64,000 nucleotides of DNA from Candidatus Contendibacter sp. (GTDB taxonomy: Bacteria; Pseudomonadota; Gammaproteobacteria; Competibacterales; Competibacteraceae), in NCBI GenBank assembly GCA_029624675.1, contig JARSSP010000015.1, positions 62,001 through 126,000 of the forward strand, given 5' to 3'. The notes under the pieces are model-generated. The model was not told the origin of the DNA. It ran no database searches and saw only the letters and a list, made by a program, of their open reading frames with translations. Every line of letters starts with the position of its first letter. Positions within the stretch are counted from its first letter, which is position 1. The position numbers and the translations under genes are program-made. Positions 43,185-51,813 of this stretch are shown here, piece by piece.

Positions 43185-43353
43185 GAATGGCTTCCTGTGG
43201 GCTGGGCGTGGGAGATCATGGGGAGCGGGCGGCACTATACCAGAACCGGCCGAGGCCACGGGACTGCCACCCGCTGACGAAAAAGACGGTGGGAACGCGC
43301 CAGGGCCGCCAATTCGACCTAAGCTTAAGGACCACCCACCAGAGGATCAATCC

Positions 43354-44220
43354 ATGTTGCGCAGCATGACGGCCTTTGCGCGCTGTGAACAGCCGAGCGC
43401 CTGGGGCACTATTACCTGGGAATTGCGGTCGGTGAATCACCGCTATCTGGAAACCACCCTCCGCCTGCCCGAAGCCTTGCGGGGCCTGGAATCGCCGGTG
43501 CGCGAGCGCATCGGCGCGATGCTCAGCCGCGGCAAGATCGAAGGAACGCTCAAGCTGCAAACCACCGGCATGGCCGCAACCGCCATCACCTTGAATTTTC
43601 CCATGGTCGAGCGCTTGCTCGATATCGCGGCCGAGCTGGAGCACCAGATGGGGCCGGGCACGGGTCTACGGCTGATCGACGTGTTGCGCTGGCCGGGCGT
43701 GGTCAACGAAACCGAACCGGACCTGGATGAAATCAAGATGGTCATTCTTGGCGCGCTGGACGCGGCGCTGGCGGAACTGATCGCCACCCGCGAACGGGAG
43801 GGCCAGCGTACCGCCGAACTGCTTTTGCAACGTTGCGAGGCGATTCGAACCCAGGTCGCGCGGGCGCGAGCACGCCGCCCCGAGGTTCTAGCCCGCTGGC
43901 GCGACAAACTACTGAGCCGACTGGCGGATATTCCAGCGGAGGCCGATCCCGGCCGCCTGGAGCAGGAACTGGTGCTGATCGCGCAGCGCCTGGATGTGGA
44001 GGAGGAACTTGATCGGCTGAATGCCCATATCGACGAAATTCAGGCGGTGTTCAAACGGGCCGAGCCGGTTGGTCGGCGGTTGGATTTCCTGATGCAGGAA
44101 CTTAACCGCGAGGCCAACACCCTGTCCTCGAAAGCCGCCGACACCGACACTACCCGCGCCGCCGTCGAACTCAAGGTGTTGATCGAACAGATGCGCGAGC
44201 AGATTCAGAACATCGAGTAG
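43354..44220 (+). CDS. yicC: YicC family endoribonuclease
   Basis: The 288-residue product begins MLRSMTAFARCEQ and contains ELRSVNHRYLETTLRLPE, a central DVLRWPGVVNE and the conserved C-terminal block DVEEELDRLNAHIDEIQ, GRRLDFLMQELNREANTLSSKA. YicC-type proteins are metal-dependent RNA endonucleases. The ATG follows AGAGGATCAATCC. Divergence from rph supports the assignment. The second restriction block starts immediately behind the stop. Confidence 0.9.
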   Translation: MLRSMTAFARCEQPSAWGTITWELRSVNHRYLETTLRLPEALRGLESPVRERIGAMLSRGKIEGTLKLQTTGMAATAITLNFPMVERLLDIAAELEHQMGPGTGLRLIDVLRWPGVVNETEPDLDEIKMVILGALDAALAELIATREREGQRTAELLLQRCEAIRTQVARARARRPEVLARWRDKLLSRLADIPAEADPGRLEQELVLIAQRLDVEEELDRLNAHIDEIQAVFKRAEPVGRRLDFLMQELNREANTLSSKAADTDTTRAAVELKVLIEQMREQIQNIE

Positions 44221-44259
44221 GATTTCACCCCGTTTCGCCTTTCCCAGGAAAGCCGCTAA

Positions 44260-44430
44260 AGCCCCGGCGAGCGGACCAAGACCAGGGCGGACTTGGATAT
44301 TCCCTTGCCCGCCGCCGTGACCTGCCTGCGCGAACCGCATCGGCTGGCGACGGGGAACGAGTGGGTGCTGCCGGCGCGCAAGGCGCAAGGCCGGATGTTG
44401 CCGCACATCCACGAGAACACGCTGAAGGTC
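44260..44430 (+). pseudogene. Integrase (tyrosine recombinase) fragment
   Basis: Following an in-frame stop at 44257-44259, the frame reads [16 protein letters not shown], a short linker, then [15 protein letters not shown] and PHIHENTL. This resembles the middle of phage-type tyrosine recombinases (the SKTR..DIPLP and VLPAR segments before the catalytic HxxR box). The N-terminal two thirds and the catalytic His-Arg-Tyr end are missing. The frame continues without a stop into hsdM. It is likely the scar of an integrative element that brought or flanked the restriction genes. Confidence 0.55.
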
Positions 44431-44451
44431 CTACCCACCAGAACCTGGCCC

Positions 44452-46905
44452 ATGCCCCTCACCCTGCCGCAACTTGAACGCCATTTGTTCAAAGCCGCCG
44501 ACATCCTGCGCGGCAAGATGGACGCTTCCGAATTCAAGGAATACATCTTCGGCATGTTGTTCCTGAAGCGGTGTTCCGACGTGTTCGACCAGCGCCGCGA
44601 GGAGATCGTCCGGCAGCAGCAGGACCAAGCCGGCAAATCGCCGACCGAGGCCGCGCACATCGCCGAGATGAAAAGCTGGTATGGGGCCAGCTTCTACGTG
44701 CCGCCGGAGTCGCGCTGGCGCTCTCTGCTCGACCATGCCCACCACAATGTGGGCGACTACCTGAACAAGGCGCTGGCCGGGCTGGAAACCCACAACAGCA
44801 GCCTCGACGGGGTGCTGGAGCACATCGACTTCACCCGCAAGGTCGGCCAGAGCAAGCTGCCGGACAAGAAGCTGCGCGAACTGATCGTGCATTTCGGCGA
44901 GTACCGCCTGCGCAACGAGGATTTCGAGTTTCCCGACCTGCTGGGCGCAGCTTACGAATACCTGATCGGCGAGTTTGCCGATTCCGCCGGCAAGAAGGGC
45001 GGCGAGTTTTATACGCCGCGCTCGGTGGTGCGGATGATGGTGCGCTTGATCAAGCCGGAGCAGCGTCACCGCATTTACGACCCCTGTTGCGGATCGGGCG
45101 GGATGCTGATCCTGGCGAAGGAATACATCGACGAGCAGGGCGGCGAAGGCCGCAAGGCCGACCTCTACGGGCAGGAAGCCAACGGCACGGTCTGGTCCAT
45201 CGCCAAGATGAACATGCTGCTGCATGGGATCAGTACCGCCGACCTGCAAAACGAAGACACCCTGGTGGAACCCCAACACGTCGAAGGCGGAGAGTTGTTG
45301 CGCTTCGACCGCATCCTCACCAATCCACCGTTTTCGATCAACTTCGGCCCCAGCGACAAGGACAGCCAAAAAGCCTTCGCGCCGAAATTCCCGGAGCGCT
45401 TTCACTACGGCCAAGTGCCGCTGGGGGCGAAAAAGGCCGACCTGATGTTCCTGCAACACATGGTGCATGTGCTGCGCGGGGGCGGGCTGCTCGCCACCGT
45501 CATGCCGCATGGCGTGCTGTTCCGGGGCGGCGAGGAGAAAACCATCCGCGCCGGGATGATCGAAGACGACCTGCTGGAAGCGGTGATCGGTCTGGCCCCG
45601 AATCTGTTTTATGGCACCGGCATCCCGGCCTGCATTCTGGTGCTGCGCCAGCGCCGGGGGAGCGAGAGCGGCAAGCCGGAATCGCGACGCGGCAAGGTGC
45701 TGTTTATCAATGCCGACCGCGACTACTTCGAGGGTCGGGCGCAGAACTATCTACTGCCGGAACACATCGAGAAGATCGTCACCACCTTCGACGCCTACGC
45801 CGAAGTGCCCGGTTTTTCGGCCATCGTGGAGAACGCCACGCTCAAGGCCAACGATTACAATCTGAACATCCGCCGCTACGCTGACAACGCCCCGCCGCCC
45901 GAACCGCACGACGTGCGCGCCCATCTGTTGGGCGGAGTGCCCAAGGCCGAAATCGCGGCCAAGACGCCGCTGTTTGCCGCGCACGGCTTCGATCCGCTGG
46001 ATTTGCTGGTGGAACGCGACGCCGCCTATCTGGACTTCCGCGCCGACATCGCCAGCAGGCCGGCGCTCAAGCCGCTGATCGAGCGCAACCCCGGCGTCAC
46101 CGGCAAGGAAACGGCCCTGCGCGCCCAGTTTGAACGCTGGTGGCGAGAGCATAGCGGCCACATTACCGCGCTGGTCGGCAGTCAAAGCCTGGTCGGCTTG
46201 CGGCAGGAATTGCTGCGCAGCTTTAGCCAGTCGCTGGAAACGGTCGGCGTGCTCGATGCGTTTCAGGTGCGCGGCATCATCGCCGGGTTCTGGAACCAGA
46301 CCCAGTACGAATTTCTCACCCTGATGGCGCGGGGTTCCAAGGGCGTGGTGGACGCCTGGCGCACCAGCATCGTCACGGCGCTGGAGGACAAGGCCAGCAA
46401 GAGCAGCCCGCTGGAGCACAAGCTGGTCAAGTTGCTGATAGGGGGCTTTGTCGAGGAACTGGCGGAACTGGAGGCGAAAAAGGCCGAACTTGACAGCCAG
46501 ATCAAGGCGGTTACGCCCAGCGAGGACGAGGAAGGCGACGGCGACGCGACCGCCGAGGTGGACGATGACAACGCGGTGGACGAGGCCCAGCTCAAGGCGT
46601 GGAAACAGGAATTGGGCGAGGTGAAGAAAAAGCTGAAGGTGAAGAAAGCGACGTTCGAGGCGCATTTGAATCAGGGAGTGGCCGGTCTGAGCGAGGCACA
46701 GGCCGCCGATTTGCTGCTGACCATCTTGCACGACGACATGCGCGCCATCGTCGAACGCTATATCACCCAGCAGCGCCAGCAGATCATCGCCGCCGTGGAG
46801 AACTGGTGGGACAAATACAAGGTGACGCTGACCGAGATTGAGCAGGAACGGGATGCGGCGGCGCGGGAGTTGCGGCGGTTTCTGGAGGGGTTGGGGTATG
46901 TCTGA
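44452..46905 (+). CDS. hsdM: Type I restriction-modification system methyltransferase subunit HsdM
   Basis: The 817-residue product has the N-terminal HsdM helical domain ([43 protein letters not shown]) and AdoMet motif I DPCCGSGG (210-217). NPPFSINFG (291-299) is the gamma-class adenine methyltransferase active site. A long C-terminal extension contains an acidic coiled coil ([19 protein letters not shown]), so it is larger than the usual 500-550 residues. ATG at 44452 is chosen because the family similarity begins there; the frame is open back to 44260. It overlaps hsdS by eight bases. Confidence 0.92.
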   Translation: MPLTLPQLERHLFKAADILRGKMDASEFKEYIFGMLFLKRCSDVFDQRREEIVRQQQDQAGKSPTEAAHIAEMKSWYGASFYVPPESRWRSLLDHAHHNVGDYLNKALAGLETHNSSLDGVLEHIDFTRKVGQSKLPDKKLRELIVHFGEYRLRNEDFEFPDLLGAAYEYLIGEFADSAGKKGGEFYTPRSVVRMMVRLIKPEQRHRIYDPCCGSGGMLILAKEYIDEQGGEGRKADLYGQEANGTVWSIAKMNMLLHGISTADLQNEDTLVEPQHVEGGELLRFDRILTNPPFSINFGPSDKDSQKAFAPKFPERFHYGQVPLGAKKADLMFLQHMVHVLRGGGLLATVMPHGVLFRGGEEKTIRAGMIEDDLLEAVIGLAPNLFYGTGIPACILVLRQRRGSESGKPESRRGKVLFINADRDYFEGRAQNYLLPEHIEKIVTTFDAYAEVPGFSAIVENATLKANDYNLNIRRYADNAPPPEPHDVRAHLLGGVPKAEIAAKTPLFAAHGFDPLDLLVERDAAYLDFRADIASRPALKPLIERNPGVTGKETALRAQFERWWREHSGHITALVGSQSLVGLRQELLRSFSQSLETVGVLDAFQVRGIIAGFWNQTQYEFLTLMARGSKGVVDAWRTSIVTALEDKASKSSPLEHKLVKLLIGGFVEELAELEAKKAELDSQIKAVTPSEDEEGDGDATAEVDDDNAVDEAQLKAWKQELGEVKKKLKVKKATFEAHLNQGVAGLSEAQAADLLLTILHDDMRAIVERYITQQRQQIIAAVENWWDKYKVTLTEIEQERDAAARELRRFLEGLGYV

Positions 46906-48175
46906 TCTACGCCGATTAGACGAGATCGTCCAGAAGGTTAACGATAAGATCACTTTCAAGAAAGACTTATCGAAACCCTATGTCGGTCTTGAGCACATTG
47001 GAACAAGAAGTTCTTATCTTTCTGGTTTTTCTGAGGCAAATACGTCAATAAGTACTAATGCCGTTTTCTCAGCCGGAGATGTGCTTTTTGGAAAATTGCG
47101 CCCAAATCTCAGAAAGTGTGTTGTGGCACCCTTTGATGGCTATTGTTCGACGGATATTCTAGTTTTAAGAGCAAACAGCGATGTCTGTAATCGTTTTGTT
47201 GGCAGAGTCTTTCAAACAGAGAAGGTAGGCAGTGCAGCCGAGATGACCGCGATTGGCACCAAGATGCCGAGAACATCGTGGACACATCTCAAAGAAGTTG
47301 AGGTGTATTACCCCGACCGACATAGCCAAGAGGTAATAGCCAATATCCTCGACACCCTCGACACCACTATCCGCCAGACCGAGGCGATCATCGCCAAGCT
47401 GCAACAGGTGAAGCAGGGGTTGCTACATGATCTGCTGACCCGTGGCATCGACGCCAACGGCCAATTGCGCCCACCCGTCGAACAAGCACCGCATCTCTAC
47501 AAGGAATCGCCGCTGGGGTGGATTCCGATGGAGTGGGAGGTTGGTCCCCTATCTTATTGCGTTGCTTCTCTTGATGCTGGGGTAAGTGTGAATGCGGAGG
47601 ATCGACCACATGGGAGTAGTGAGATTGGTGTGTTGAAAACTAGCGCGATTAGCAATGGAGTTTTTTATCCAGAGCAAAATAAAACAGTGATTTCTAGAGA
47701 AATTGGATTGGTTCGTGAGCCAGTTCGGGCAGATTCTATACTCGTAAGCCGCATGAATACTCCATTGCTAGTTGGTGAGTCCTGCTACGTCGATGTCGAT
47801 TCGCCAAGTTTGTTTTTGCCGGATCGTATTTGGCAGTTAAAAATAAGAGACTCATCTGTTGTGCAAACGAAATGGCTTTCTTACATTTTCAGAACCTCAC
47901 GCTACAGAGCATACGTTGAAATTCATGCTACTGGTACTAGCGGCAGTATGAAAAACTTGCCCAAAAGCAGATTACTCGGAATGCCTGTGGCCTTTCCTAA
48001 ATTTCGCGAACAACTACAAACGTCAAACCGCATGACTGCTATTGATCAGCGAATCAATGCTGAGAGAGCGAATTTGAGAAAGCTGATAAACGAAAAATCC
48101 GCCCTCATGGATGATCTTCTCACTGGCCGCGTGCGTGTTACGTCGTTGCTTGCCCAAGTGGACGCCAGCTCATGA
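46898..48175 (+). CDS. hsdS: Type I restriction-modification specificity subunit HsdS
   Basis: The 425-residue product has two target recognition domains (about 1-140 and 190-360), each followed by a conserved helical spacer: [36 protein letters not shown] and the C-terminal [18 protein letters not shown]. HsdS sets the bipartite recognition sequence for both modification and cleavage. The ATG lies within the end of hsdM behind GGAGGGGTTGGGG. The recognition parts are clearly more AT-rich than the flanks, a sign of recombination-driven exchange. The stop overlaps the next gene's start. Confidence 0.92.
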   Translation: MSDLRRLDEIVQKVNDKITFKKDLSKPYVGLEHIGTRSSYLSGFSEANTSISTNAVFSAGDVLFGKLRPNLRKCVVAPFDGYCSTDILVLRANSDVCNRFVGRVFQTEKVGSAAEMTAIGTKMPRTSWTHLKEVEVYYPDRHSQEVIANILDTLDTTIRQTEAIIAKLQQVKQGLLHDLLTRGIDANGQLRPPVEQAPHLYKESPLGWIPMEWEVGPLSYCVASLDAGVSVNAEDRPHGSSEIGVLKTSAISNGVFYPEQNKTVISREIGLVREPVRADSILVSRMNTPLLVGESCYVDVDSPSLFLPDRIWQLKIRDSSVVQTKWLSYIFRTSRYRAYVEIHATGTSGSMKNLPKSRLLGMPVAFPKFREQLQTSNRMTAIDQRINAERANLRKLINEKSALMDDLLTGRVRVTSLLAQVDASS

Positions 48176-49833
48176 CCCGCATTGTGCCGCCGCGTGAAAC
48201 TCTCCACGTTGAATTCAAGAGTGATCGCAGCAGACTCTCGGATCGCGAGTTGGTGGAAGCGGTGGTGTGTCTGGCCAACACCGAAGGCGGCGAATTGTGG
48301 TTGGGAGTGGAGGACAACGGCGCGGTAACCGGCTTGCATCCCGAGCACGCCCTGCTGGAGGGATTGGCCGGGCTGATCGCTGGGCGCACCTCGCCATCGC
48401 TGACGGTGAACGTCGAGGCCGTGCAGGTCAACGGGGTGACGGTGGCGCGGATCGCGGTGCCGAAAGCGGCCTCAAGCACGGCAACCACCGGCGGTGTCTA
48501 TCTGAGAAGACGGCTCAAGCACGACGGCAAGCCCGAATGCGCGCCCATGCTACCCCACGACATCACCAGCCGCGCCACCCGCTTCGGGCAACTCGACCTC
48601 TCCGCCCAACCGATTCCCGGCGCCCGGCTGGAAGACCTCGATCCGCTCGAACGCGAGCGCCTGCGCCAAGCGGTGGAGCGCTACGGCGGCGACCGGGTGC
48701 TGCTGGAACTGGACGATGAGGCGCTGGATGGAGCGCTGGGCCTGACGTTCCGCCCCGCCGACGGCGACCGGGTGCCAACCTTGCTGGGGCTGTTGCTGCT
48801 GGGCCGGGAAGCGCCTTTGCGCCAATTGGTTCCCACCCATGAACTGGCTTTTCAGGTGTTGGAGCGGGAAGAGATACGCCTCAACGAATTCCGCCGCGAT
48901 CCTCTGCTGAAAGCGCTGGACTGGCTGGAAACCAACTTCCGTCCGTACAACCCGGAGCGAGAGTTGCAGGTGGGCCTGTTCCGCGTCCCGGTGCCTCGGG
49001 TGGATATCGCGGCCTTTCGTGAAGCCGTTGCCAATGCGGTTCAGCATCGCGACTACACCCGCCTGGGCGCGGTGCATGTGCGCCTGGACGACGACGGGCT
49101 GACCATCAGCAACCCCGGCGGTTTGGTGGAGGGCGTAACCCTTGCCAACCTGTTGACCACCGAACCCCGCCCGCGTAACCGAGCGCTCGCCGACGCCCTG
49201 AAACGCATCGGCATCGTCGAGCGTTCCGGTCGCGGGGTGGACCTGATTTACCGGGGACTGCTGCGTTTTGGCCGCCCGGAGCCGGATTACGGCCGTACCG
49301 ATGCCCACAGCGTGGTCCTCAGGCTCAGCACGGCGGAAGCCGATCTGTCGTTCCTGAAGCTGGTTCTGGATGAAGAAAACCGTCGCGGCGGCAAGCTACC
49401 CATCGACGGATTGATCGCGCTGGCCGTTCTTCGCGGATTCAAGCGCATTACCTGCGAGGAACTGGCTCGCCATCTGCAAAAAGATACGGATCAAGCCAAG
49501 CGGACCCTGGAAGCTCTGCACGAAGCCGGCCTGGTGCAGGCGCATGGCGCCACCAAGGCACGCAGCTACACACTGTCCGCCGGGTTGTACCAATCCATGG
49601 GGAACAAGGCCGCCTATACCCGACAACTGGGTTTTTCTGCCCTGCAAAACGAACAGATGGTCTTGAATTACATACGCCAGCACGGGCAGATCAAGCGTGC
49701 CGAGGTAATGGAGTTGTGCAGGCTTTCCGAAGACCAAGCGTGGAAGCTACTCAAGCGTTTGATGGACAACGGGAAGGTGCGGAAGCACGGAGAGCGGCGC
49801 GGAGCGTACTACACTCTGGTCGACGAGCACTGA
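48172..49833 (+). CDS. AlbA_2 (Schlafen-like) ATP-binding protein with winged-helix tail
   Basis: The 553-residue product has an N-terminal AlbA_2 domain (LHVEFKSDRSRLSDRELVEAVVCLANTEGGELWLGVEDNG), then a GHKL-type ATPase region (AFREAVANAVQHRDYT, LTISNPGGLVEGVTLANLL, IGIVERSGRGVDLIYRGLL). Two winged-helix segments (FKRITCEELARHLQKD and GQIKRAEVMELCRLSEDQAWKLLKRL) end it. Family members are thought to bind nucleic acid and regulate; the function here is unknown. The start ATGA overlaps the hsdS stop, so it is translated with the restriction genes. An inactivated relative lies at 6650-7579. Confidence 0.85.
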   Translation: MTRIVPPRETLHVEFKSDRSRLSDRELVEAVVCLANTEGGELWLGVEDNGAVTGLHPEHALLEGLAGLIAGRTSPSLTVNVEAVQVNGVTVARIAVPKAASSTATTGGVYLRRRLKHDGKPECAPMLPHDITSRATRFGQLDLSAQPIPGARLEDLDPLERERLRQAVERYGGDRVLLELDDEALDGALGLTFRPADGDRVPTLLGLLLLGREAPLRQLVPTHELAFQVLEREEIRLNEFRRDPLLKALDWLETNFRPYNPERELQVGLFRVPVPRVDIAAFREAVANAVQHRDYTRLGAVHVRLDDDGLTISNPGGLVEGVTLANLLTTEPRPRNRALADALKRIGIVERSGRGVDLIYRGLLRFGRPEPDYGRTDAHSVVLRLSTAEADLSFLKLVLDEENRRGGKLPIDGLIALAVLRGFKRITCEELARHLQKDTDQAKRTLEALHEAGLVQAHGATKARSYTLSAGLYQSMGNKAAYTRQLGFSALQNEQMVLNYIRQHGQIKRAEVMELCRLSEDQAWKLLKRLMDNGKVRKHGERRGAYYTLVDEH

Positions 49834-49840
49834 AATACGT

Positions 49841-49880
49841 CGTTATGCGTCGTTATGCGCCGTTATGCGCCGTTATGCGC
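49841..49880 (+). repeat. Four tandem 10-bp repeats (CGTTATGCGY)
   Basis: CGTTATGCGT is followed by three copies of CGTTATGCGC without spacers, eight bases after the stop of the AlbA/ATPase gene and before darT. The array could vary in number by slippage, or act as a binding site. Confidence 0.8.
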
Positions 49881-49976
49881 CCCGATGAGTTAAATGGGCT
49901 GGGAACTGGCTCCGCGCCAAATTAGCGGACTCAACCCCCGCGACGGCCGACCTTGGCTGTACCTGGAACCTGTTTG

Positions 49977-50630
49977 ATGTTGAACGCCGCGCCACCATAC
50001 CCGACAAGGCTTTACCGCCTCGTACATGTGGACAATCTCACCACACTGTTGACGCGGGGTGCTTTACACGCTCCAAACTGCACCCCGAACGACGGATTGC
50101 CCTACCGGACCATTCACAGCGCGGCGGTTCAGGCCAGCCGACAGGTCAAACCCGTTCCCTGCGGGCCAGGCGGTACGGTTCACGATTACGTGCCCTTCTA
50201 CTTCGGCCCGCTGTCGGTGATGCTGTTGAACCTCAAGACTGGGCGGGTGCCGGATTACCATGAAGGTCAAGCGCCGTTGATCTATCTGGTGACGACCGCG
50301 CAAGCCGTGCAGCAGGCGGGATGCCGGTTCGTATTTTCGGACGGTCATGGTTTGGCTCGTTTCACCCACTGGTACGACGACTTGACCCGGTTGGATGAAG
50401 TGGATTGGGCTATCGTCGGCGCGCGTTACTGGTCGGATCAACCGGACGACAACGACCGCCAACGCCGCAAGCAGGCGGAATTTCTGGTCTGGCAAGCTCT
50501 TGATTGGTCATTGACTCGCGGCATCGCGGTACTCAATAACACGATGCGGCAGCGCGTGGAGACAATACTCGACCAGTTTCCGCAGCGGGCACACCCCACA
50601 GTGTCGCCCAAACCGGACTGGTATTACTAA
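49977..50630 (+). CDS. darT: DarT-family DNA ADP-ribosyltransferase toxin (DUF4433)
   Basis: The 217-residue product matches DarT: RLYRLVHVDNLTTLLTRGAL binds NAD, VHDYVPFYFGPLSVMLL (about 68-84) is the family hallmark, and KQAEFLVW contains the likely catalytic Glu168. Arg55 is a candidate catalytic Arg. DarT adds ADP-ribose to a base in single-stranded DNA, blocking replication; its partner DarG reverses it, and the pair acts against phage. The ATG at 49977 follows GGAACC; a TTG at 49953 could extend it. It lies between the AlbA/ATPase gene and darG, all inside the type I operon. Confidence 0.9.
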   Translation: MLNAAPPYPTRLYRLVHVDNLTTLLTRGALHAPNCTPNDGLPYRTIHSAAVQASRQVKPVPCGPGGTVHDYVPFYFGPLSVMLLNLKTGRVPDYHEGQAPLIYLVTTAQAVQQAGCRFVFSDGHGLARFTHWYDDLTRLDEVDWAIVGARYWSDQPDDNDRQRRKQAEFLVWQALDWSLTRGIAVLNNTMRQRVETILDQFPQRAHPTVSPKPDWYY

Positions 50631-50635
50631 GAGGC

Positions 50636-50726
50636 GTTTTTGTACAGCCTCTGGTGAGCTAAGTCGTTGAAAAAAGGCCCTCACCCCCAACCCCTCTCCC
50701 GGAGGGAGAGGGGAGTTTTTGTACAG
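50636..50726. repeat. REP-like palindrome flanked by 12-bp direct repeats between darT and darG
   Basis: GTTTTTGTACAG occurs at 50636-50647 and again at 50715-50726. Between them CCCCTCTCCC (50691-50700) and GGGAGAGGGG (50704-50713) form a perfect 10-bp stem with loop GGA, followed by AGTTTTT. The hairpin resembles an intrinsic terminator and belongs to the REP-like family at 34.1 and 37.5 kb. The flanking repeats could be a target-site duplication. Confidence 0.7.
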
Positions 50727-50741
50727 GTTCTAAGAGAGAGG

Positions 50742-51797
50742 ATGGCGATGATTGAACTCGCGCAGGGCAATTTGTTGGAAGCCGAAGCCGAGGCGCTGGT
50801 CAATACGGTCAACTGCATCGGCCACATGGGCAAAGGGATCGCCTTGCAGTTCAAACAGGCGTTCCCGGCCAACTTCAAGGCGTATCAGGCGGCTTGTCGC
50901 GCGGGCGAAGTCGCGCCCGGCAAGATGCTGATTACCGACAACGGTAGTCTGATCAGCCCGCGCTACATCATCAACTTCCCGACCAAGCGCCATTGGCGCG
51001 GCCAGTCGCGCCTTGAGGACATCGCTACCGGGCTCCAAGCGCTGGTGGTCGAGGTGCAGCGGTTGGGTATTCGCTCCATTGCCGTGCCGCCGCTGGGCTG
51101 CGGCTTGGGCGGGCTGGACTGGGGTGTGGTACGCCCGATGATCGAACAGGCTTTTTCAGCGTTGCCGGATGTTCGGATTTTACTGTTTGAACCCACGGGC
51201 GCCCCGGACGCCAGGGCGATGCCGGTGCGAACCGTTCGCCCGCGCATGACCCCGGCACGCGCCTTGTTCATCAAGCTGATGGATGCCTATTCCGCCCTCG
51301 ACTACCGCCGCACGCTTCTGGAAGTGCAGAAACTCGCCTATTTCCTGCAAGAGGCCGGCGAACCGCTGCGTTTGCAGTACCAGGCGGGTCACTATGGTCC
51401 TTACGCCGCTAACCTGAACAAGGTCTTGGAAATCATGGAGGGGCATTTCATCCGGGGTTACGGCGATAGCCAGAAACCAGAGGCCGAGATCGACTTGCTT
51501 CCCGGCGCGGTTGAGGAAGCGACCGCTTTCCTGGCCGACAAAGACGAATCGCTGGCCCGGCTTGCGCGAGTCGCCGAACTGATCGAAGGTTTTGAAACCC
51601 CTTATGGCATGGAGTTGCTGGCCACCACCCATTGGGTTGCCCATCACGGCGGTCCCCGTGGTGAAGCCCCGGCAACAACTCCCGAAACAGCCATCCACTG
51701 GGTTCATGCGTGGAACCCCCGCAAGCAGCGCGTGTTCAAGCCGGATCACATCCACACGGCATGGACGCAATTGGCGGAAAAGGGTTGGTTGCACTGA
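50742..51797 (+). CDS. darG: DarG-family macro-domain ADP-ribosylglycohydrolase antitoxin
   Basis: The 351-residue product has an N-terminal macro domain (about 1-155): ELAQGNLLEAEAEALVNTVNCIGHMGKGIALQFKQAFP binds ADP-ribose, INFPTKRHWRGQSRLEDI holds the likely catalytic Lys, and VPPLGCGLGGLDW completes the site. A C-terminal domain (about 165-351, YSALDYRRTLLEVQKLAYFLQEAG to the end) is the DarG part that contacts DarT. It removes ADP-ribose from DNA. AGAGAGAG precedes the ATG at 50742. It lies 112 bp behind darT and 16 bp before hsdR. Confidence 0.92.
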   Translation: MAMIELAQGNLLEAEAEALVNTVNCIGHMGKGIALQFKQAFPANFKAYQAACRAGEVAPGKMLITDNGSLISPRYIINFPTKRHWRGQSRLEDIATGLQALVVEVQRLGIRSIAVPPLGCGLGGLDWGVVRPMIEQAFSALPDVRILLFEPTGAPDARAMPVRTVRPRMTPARALFIKLMDAYSALDYRRTLLEVQKLAYFLQEAGEPLRLQYQAGHYGPYAANLNKVLEIMEGHFIRGYGDSQKPEAEIDLLPGAVEEATAFLADKDESLARLARVAELIEGFETPYGMELLATTHWVAHHGGPRGEAPATTPETAIHWVHAWNPRKQRVFKPDHIHTAWTQLAEKGWLH

Positions 51798-51813
51798 GTT
51801 TGGAGATATCCGA

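Noticed and set aside
49841-49880. Tandem 10-bp repeats as a CRISPR-like array
   Set aside because: Units are too short and have no spacers.
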